Shown: positions 6,898 through 9,397 of the stretch, one piece after another
How positions within the stretch are numbered: position 1 is the first letter of the stretch
How the letters are laid out: every line of letters begins with the position of its first letter
Assembly (NCBI GenBank): GCA_002426275.1
Contig: DIPB01000104.1
Coordinates: 4,276 to 13,672, forward strand
Length of the DNA: 9,397 bases
Reading direction: 5' to 3'
Origin: Firmicutes bacterium UBA5499
Lineage (GTDB): Bacteria; Bacillota; DTU084
Translations under genes and position numbers: made by a program
The notes under the pieces: model-generated
Databases searched by the model: none
The model's input: the letters and a program-made list of their open reading frames with translations, nothing else
What the model was told of the DNA's origin: nothing

Positions 6898-7737
6898 ATG
6901 AATGGCGAATTAAAAATTCATAATAAAGGTGACTTTGCTGAAGAGGTAGTAAAAGTGAAAAAAGCAGAGCAACTGATCGCGAAAATCGAAGACCCCCAAC
7001 TGGCGCTGGAGGTCCGTCAGCTTATGGGCGAGCTGATTGAAGCCGCTTTTACGGATCCTCTCACCGACCTTTATAATCGCCGTTTTTTCGAATATAAACT
7101 ACAGCAGGTTCTGGAGCTGTCCAAGGAAAAACAGCAGCAGTTCAGCGTCCTTTTTCTGGATCTGGATAATTTCAAAGCCGTAAACGACCGCTTAGGTCAT
7201 GCCTACGGCGATCACGTTCTCAAACATGTTTCAGCGTTGATGAGCGATAACCTCCGCGCCCAGGATCTCATCGCCCGTTGGGGTGGAGAAGAATTTGCAG
7301 CTATTCTTCCTGAAACAAATACCCAGCATGCCATCATTGTGGCCGAACGGATTCGCAAAGCGATTGCCGATCATTCCTTCTACGATCAAATCCTCACCGT
7401 CAGCTGCGGGATCGCAAGCTATCCCAACCATGGGCAAGATGCCGTAAGCCTCCTTACTCTGGCGGATCATGCCATGTACTACGCCAAAGCCGCGTCCAAA
7501 AACAAGGTCACCGTAGCCGGCCAGTATCAATTTAAAAGCAAGGAAAAGGCCGCCTTGGGCTATCTCCCGCAACGAACAATCCCCGGCAGCATTTGGACCA
7601 AAGATAATTTCTTCTTGGTGAAAAGCTGGAAACAACTGGGGGAAGAATCTTCTTTCGTGCTGGCGCAGACGGACCGAGGGCCGGTTTATCTACAAAAAAA
7701 CGATCACCTCTGGTTCTTGCTCAACGAGCTATCTTAA
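6898..7737 (+). CDS. Soluble diguanylate cyclase (GGDEF protein) with I-site and unassigned tail
   Basis: This protein makes cyclic di-GMP from two GTP. Its 279 residues have no membrane segment or signal peptide, so it is cytosolic. Residues 1-50 are charged and helical and may dimerise. The GGDEF domain covers about 51-207: DPLTDLYNRRFF (53-64), the metal-binding FLDLDNFKAVND (86-97), and the active loop RWGGEEF with GGEEF at 129-133. An RxxD inhibitory site (RAQD, 120-123) sits exactly five residues before the loop, so product feedback is expected. SCGIASYP (169-176) and ADHAMYYAK (189-197) close the domain. All catalytic features are intact. After it comes a tail of about 70 residues (FFLVKSWKQLG, then FVLAQTDRGPVYLQKNDHLW) that I do not recognise. 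The start has AGGAG seven bases upstream. No PAS, GAF or receiver domain is present, so the input signal is unknown. Confidence 0.95.
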   Translation: MNGELKIHNKGDFAEEVVKVKKAEQLIAKIEDPQLALEVRQLMGELIEAAFTDPLTDLYNRRFFEYKLQQVLELSKEKQQQFSVLFLDLDNFKAVNDRLGHAYGDHVLKHVSALMSDNLRAQDLIARWGGEEFAAILPETNTQHAIIVAERIRKAIADHSFYDQILTVSCGIASYPNHGQDAVSLLTLADHAMYYAKAASKNKVTVAGQYQFKSKEKAALGYLPQRTIPGSIWTKDNFFLVKSWKQLGEESSFVLAQTDRGPVYLQKNDHLWFLLNELS

Positions 7738-7741
7738 TTAA

Positions 7742-7772
7742 AAAGCCCCCGCTCATCTCAAGCGAGGGCTTT
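7742..7772. terminator. Terminator hairpin between the cyclase gene and secF, best on the minus strand
   Basis: AAAGCCCCCGCT (7742-7753) pairs with AGCGAGGGCTTT (7761-7772) around a seven-base loop, with one C-A mismatch. Read on the minus strand the stem is followed by TTTTTAATTAA, a good U tract for ending the secD-secF transcript. On the plus strand the stem ends in TTT followed by CCAATTGCG, so termination of the cyclase transcript may be weaker. It probably serves both convergent genes. Confidence 0.85.
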
Positions 7773-7797
7773 CCAATTGCGCTTTTTATCGCATACC

Positions 7798-8703
7798 TTA
7801 GGCCTTGGCTGCTTTGCCCACAGGCCTTTTTCTCTCTTCGAAACTCCTCAGCCAAATCCACAGCGGACTTGCCACATAAATGGTAGAATAGGTGCCAACC
7901 AACGTGCCAAAGAACAGAGCCAACGAGAAATCCTTCAGCGTGGCGCCGCCAAAGAGCAAAATGGCGACAACAGTAAGCTGAGTCATCAGGTTAGTGATGA
8001 TGGTTCGAGAGAGCGTTTCATTAATGCTGCTGTTAACCAGCTCAACCAGACCCTCTTTGCGTCTCAACCGCAGATTTTCGCGAATACGGTCAAAAATCAC
8101 GATGGTATCGTTAATTGAGTAACCAACGATGGTAAGGATAGCCGCCACAAAGGTGCTGCTAACCTCTCTGCCTGTGAGGGCAAAGAAACCCATCGTGATA
8201 ATCACATCATGCATCACCGCAAGTATGGCGGCAATGCCAAAACGGTACTCAAACCGGAAGGCAACGTAGGCCATGATCAAAAGCCAGGACAGAAGCAGCG
8301 CCCAACCGGCCTGCTTCAGCATTTCCGACCCAATCACAGGCTCAACCATATCCGTGCGCAGATCGTGAACTTTGCCGAACTCTTTCTCCAAAGCCGTGTC
8401 TACCTTGCGGATTTCTTGGTCTTTAAGAGCTTTAGTCCGAATTAAAACCTCAGAGCCGTCGCCCGCCGGCTGAATTACGCTTTGGGCGAGATCCAACGAC
8501 TCAAGCTCCGGGCTTGTGAGCACATCGCGAACTTGCGCCGCAGTGACCGGCTTCTGGAATTGTCTTTCCAGTAAAACGCCGCCGGTGAAATCCAAACCAA
8601 GGTTAAGTCCGTGCGTGAAAAGCAAAACGATGCTGGCTACAACCAAGGCGGCGGAAATGCTGACCCAAATTTTGCTTTTGCCCATGATATTGAAATTAGT
8701 CAT
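7798..8703 (-). CDS. secF: Protein translocase subunit SecF
   Basis: SecF is an inner-membrane RND-family protein that, with SecD, uses the proton-motive force to help complete Sec-dependent export. The 301-residue chain has the expected plan. The first membrane segment is at 11-31, followed by the signature LGLDFTGG (35-42) and an external P1-type loop to about 130. A cluster of membrane segments then contains the RND motif VGYSINDTIVIFDRIREN (193-210). A basic cytosolic tail (EERKRPVGKAAKA) ends the protein. The ATG at 8703 directly abuts the secD stop (TAAATG), so the two are translationally coupled; the purine run AAAGGGGG eight or nine bases before it is the likely ribosome site. SecD and SecF are separate here, unlike the fused SecDF of Bacillus subtilis. 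The gene ends 26 bases before the terminator hairpin. Confidence 0.97.
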   Translation of the reverse strand: MTNFNIMGKSKIWVSISAALVVASIVLLFTHGLNLGLDFTGGVLLERQFQKPVTAAQVRDVLTSPELESLDLAQSVIQPAGDGSEVLIRTKALKDQEIRKVDTALEKEFGKVHDLRTDMVEPVIGSEMLKQAGWALLLSWLLIMAYVAFRFEYRFGIAAILAVMHDVIITMGFFALTGREVSSTFVAAILTIVGYSINDTIVIFDRIRENLRLRRKEGLVELVNSSINETLSRTIITNLMTQLTVVAILLFGGATLKDFSLALFFGTLVGTYSTIYVASPLWIWLRSFEERKRPVGKAAKA

Positions 8704-9397
8704 TTATGCCGCCCCCTTTCCTGCCAGACTGCGAACCAGACCGTCGGGATTATGATTGGCTACCGCTTCCAAAATCCACCTGGTAATTACAATGCATGTG
8801 AACAAGCTGGCGATGATGCCAAGGATCAAAGTCACAGCGAAACCTCTGACTGTACTGGAACCTAAATAGAAGAGAATGGTCGCCGTGATAATAGTGGTCA
8901 CGTTAGAATCCAAAATGCAGCTCCAGGCCCTGTGAAAGCCGGCTGAAATAGCCGCATGCAGTCTTTTGCCGCCTTTCAGCTCATCGCGGATGCGCTCAAA
9001 AATGATCACATTAGCGTCCACAGCCATCCCCAAACTGAGGATGAAACCTGCGATTCCAGGCAATGTGAAGACAGCGTGTATCCCAGCCATAGCTGCTAAC
9101 ACAAGTAAAGCGTAAATGAGCAAAGCCAAATCCGCCACGATGCCCATCCGCCTATAGTAGACGAGCATGAACACAAGCACCAGGCAAACTCCCAAAAGAC
9201 CCGCTTTCAGGCTCATGGAGATGGACTCTTTCTCTAAAATCGGGCTCACGTTGCGGACTTCCGTAGGCTTCAGATTCACCGGCAAAGCTCCGCCTTTAAG
9301 CAGCATGGCCAGATTTTTTGCCTCTTCTATGGTCATATTGCCCTCAATCACGGCTCTGCCATCGGTGATGGCCTGATTCACAACCGGATTGGTCAGC
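8704..9397 (-). CDS. secD: Protein translocase subunit SecD, C-terminal part; N-terminus beyond window
   Basis: This is the C-terminal 230 residues of SecD, open to the right edge. The frame continues upstream of the internal GTG at 9381 as LTNPV, so that codon is not the start. The end of the large periplasmic domain is visible as NMTIEEAKNLAMLLKGGALP, followed by the turn into five membrane segments. The RND motif GMAVDANVIIFERIRDEL, with its proton-pathway aspartate, matches canonical SecD, and FYLGSSTVRGFAVTLILGI is typical of the last segments. It lies directly upstream of secF in the same operon. The first membrane segment and most of the P1 domain are outside the window. Confidence 0.96.
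   Translation of the reverse strand, partial: LTNPVVNQAITDGRAVIEGNMTIEEAKNLAMLLKGGALPVNLKPTEVRNVSPILEKESISMSLKAGLLGVCLVLVFMLVYYRRMGIVADLALLIYALLVLAAMAGIHAVFTLPGIAGFILSLGMAVDANVIIFERIRDELKGGKRLHAAISAGFHRAWSCILDSNVTTIITATILFYLGSSTVRGFAVTLILGIIASLFTCIVITRWILEAVANHNPDGLVRSLAGKGAA

Noticed and set aside
9379..9381. GTG at 9381 as the start of a short SecD
   Set aside because: The frame stays open to the window edge with SecD-like sequence before it, so the gene is cut by the window, not short.
1..9397. CRISPR arrays, tRNA or rRNA genes, insertion sequences, attachment sites
   Set aside because: I found no regularly spaced direct repeats, no cloverleaf or rRNA-like sequence, and no transposase or terminal inverted repeats.

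Overview
This window looks like ordinary chromosome from a diderm (outer-membrane-bearing) bacterium with Firmicutes-like gene content. Three things suggest this. First, most starts have strong AGGAGG-type ribosome sites. Second, a cysteine desulfurase gene sits directly upstream of a ThiI that lacks the C-terminal rhodanese domain, which is the Bacillus/Clostridia arrangement. Third, one gene encodes a signal-peptide-bearing, beta-strand-rich protein ending in phenylalanine, as outer-membrane barrels do. Negativicutes, Halanaerobiales or Limnochordia-like lineages would fit, but I cannot decide the taxon from this sequence. Composition is moderate in GC and fairly even, with no insertion sequence, phage gene, tRNA, rRNA or CRISPR array visible.

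Layout. Bases 1-1324 (minus) hold the N-terminal part of a secreted YD-repeat (RHS-like) protein that runs off the left edge. Bases 1467-2483 (minus) are mtnA, the methylthioribose-1-phosphate isomerase, with a recognisable promoter just upstream. A 167-base divergent intergenic region then leads to a predicted outer-membrane beta-barrel protein at 2651-3397 (plus), closed by a clear intrinsic terminator. Next come a cysteine desulfurase (3493-4659) and thiI (4670-5863), a plus-strand pair for sulfur transfer to tRNA and possibly thiamine. thiI overlaps tail to tail by 17 bases with a short membrane-anchored chemotaxis-type signalling protein (5847-6812, minus). That gene is divergent from a soluble diguanylate cyclase (6898-7737, plus) across an 85-base intergenic region. 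A terminator hairpin at 7742-7772 separates the cyclase from secF and secD (7798-9397, minus), where secD is cut by the right edge.

How the genes work together. The desulfurase and ThiI are the only obvious metabolic partners, with the desulfurase supplying persulfide sulfur to ThiI. SecD and SecF form the accessory complex that uses the proton-motive force to help Sec export, the route the YD-repeat protein and the barrel protein would take. The transducer and cyclase are both signalling proteins and share an intergenic region, so they may be co-regulated, but nothing in the sequence proves a functional link.

No stretch above 300 bases lacks a gene. I do not see a convincing undescribed system here. 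The items most worth a second look are the predicted barrel protein, the minimal transducer paired with a cyclase, the cyclase's unassigned C-terminal tail, and the truncated YD-repeat protein.
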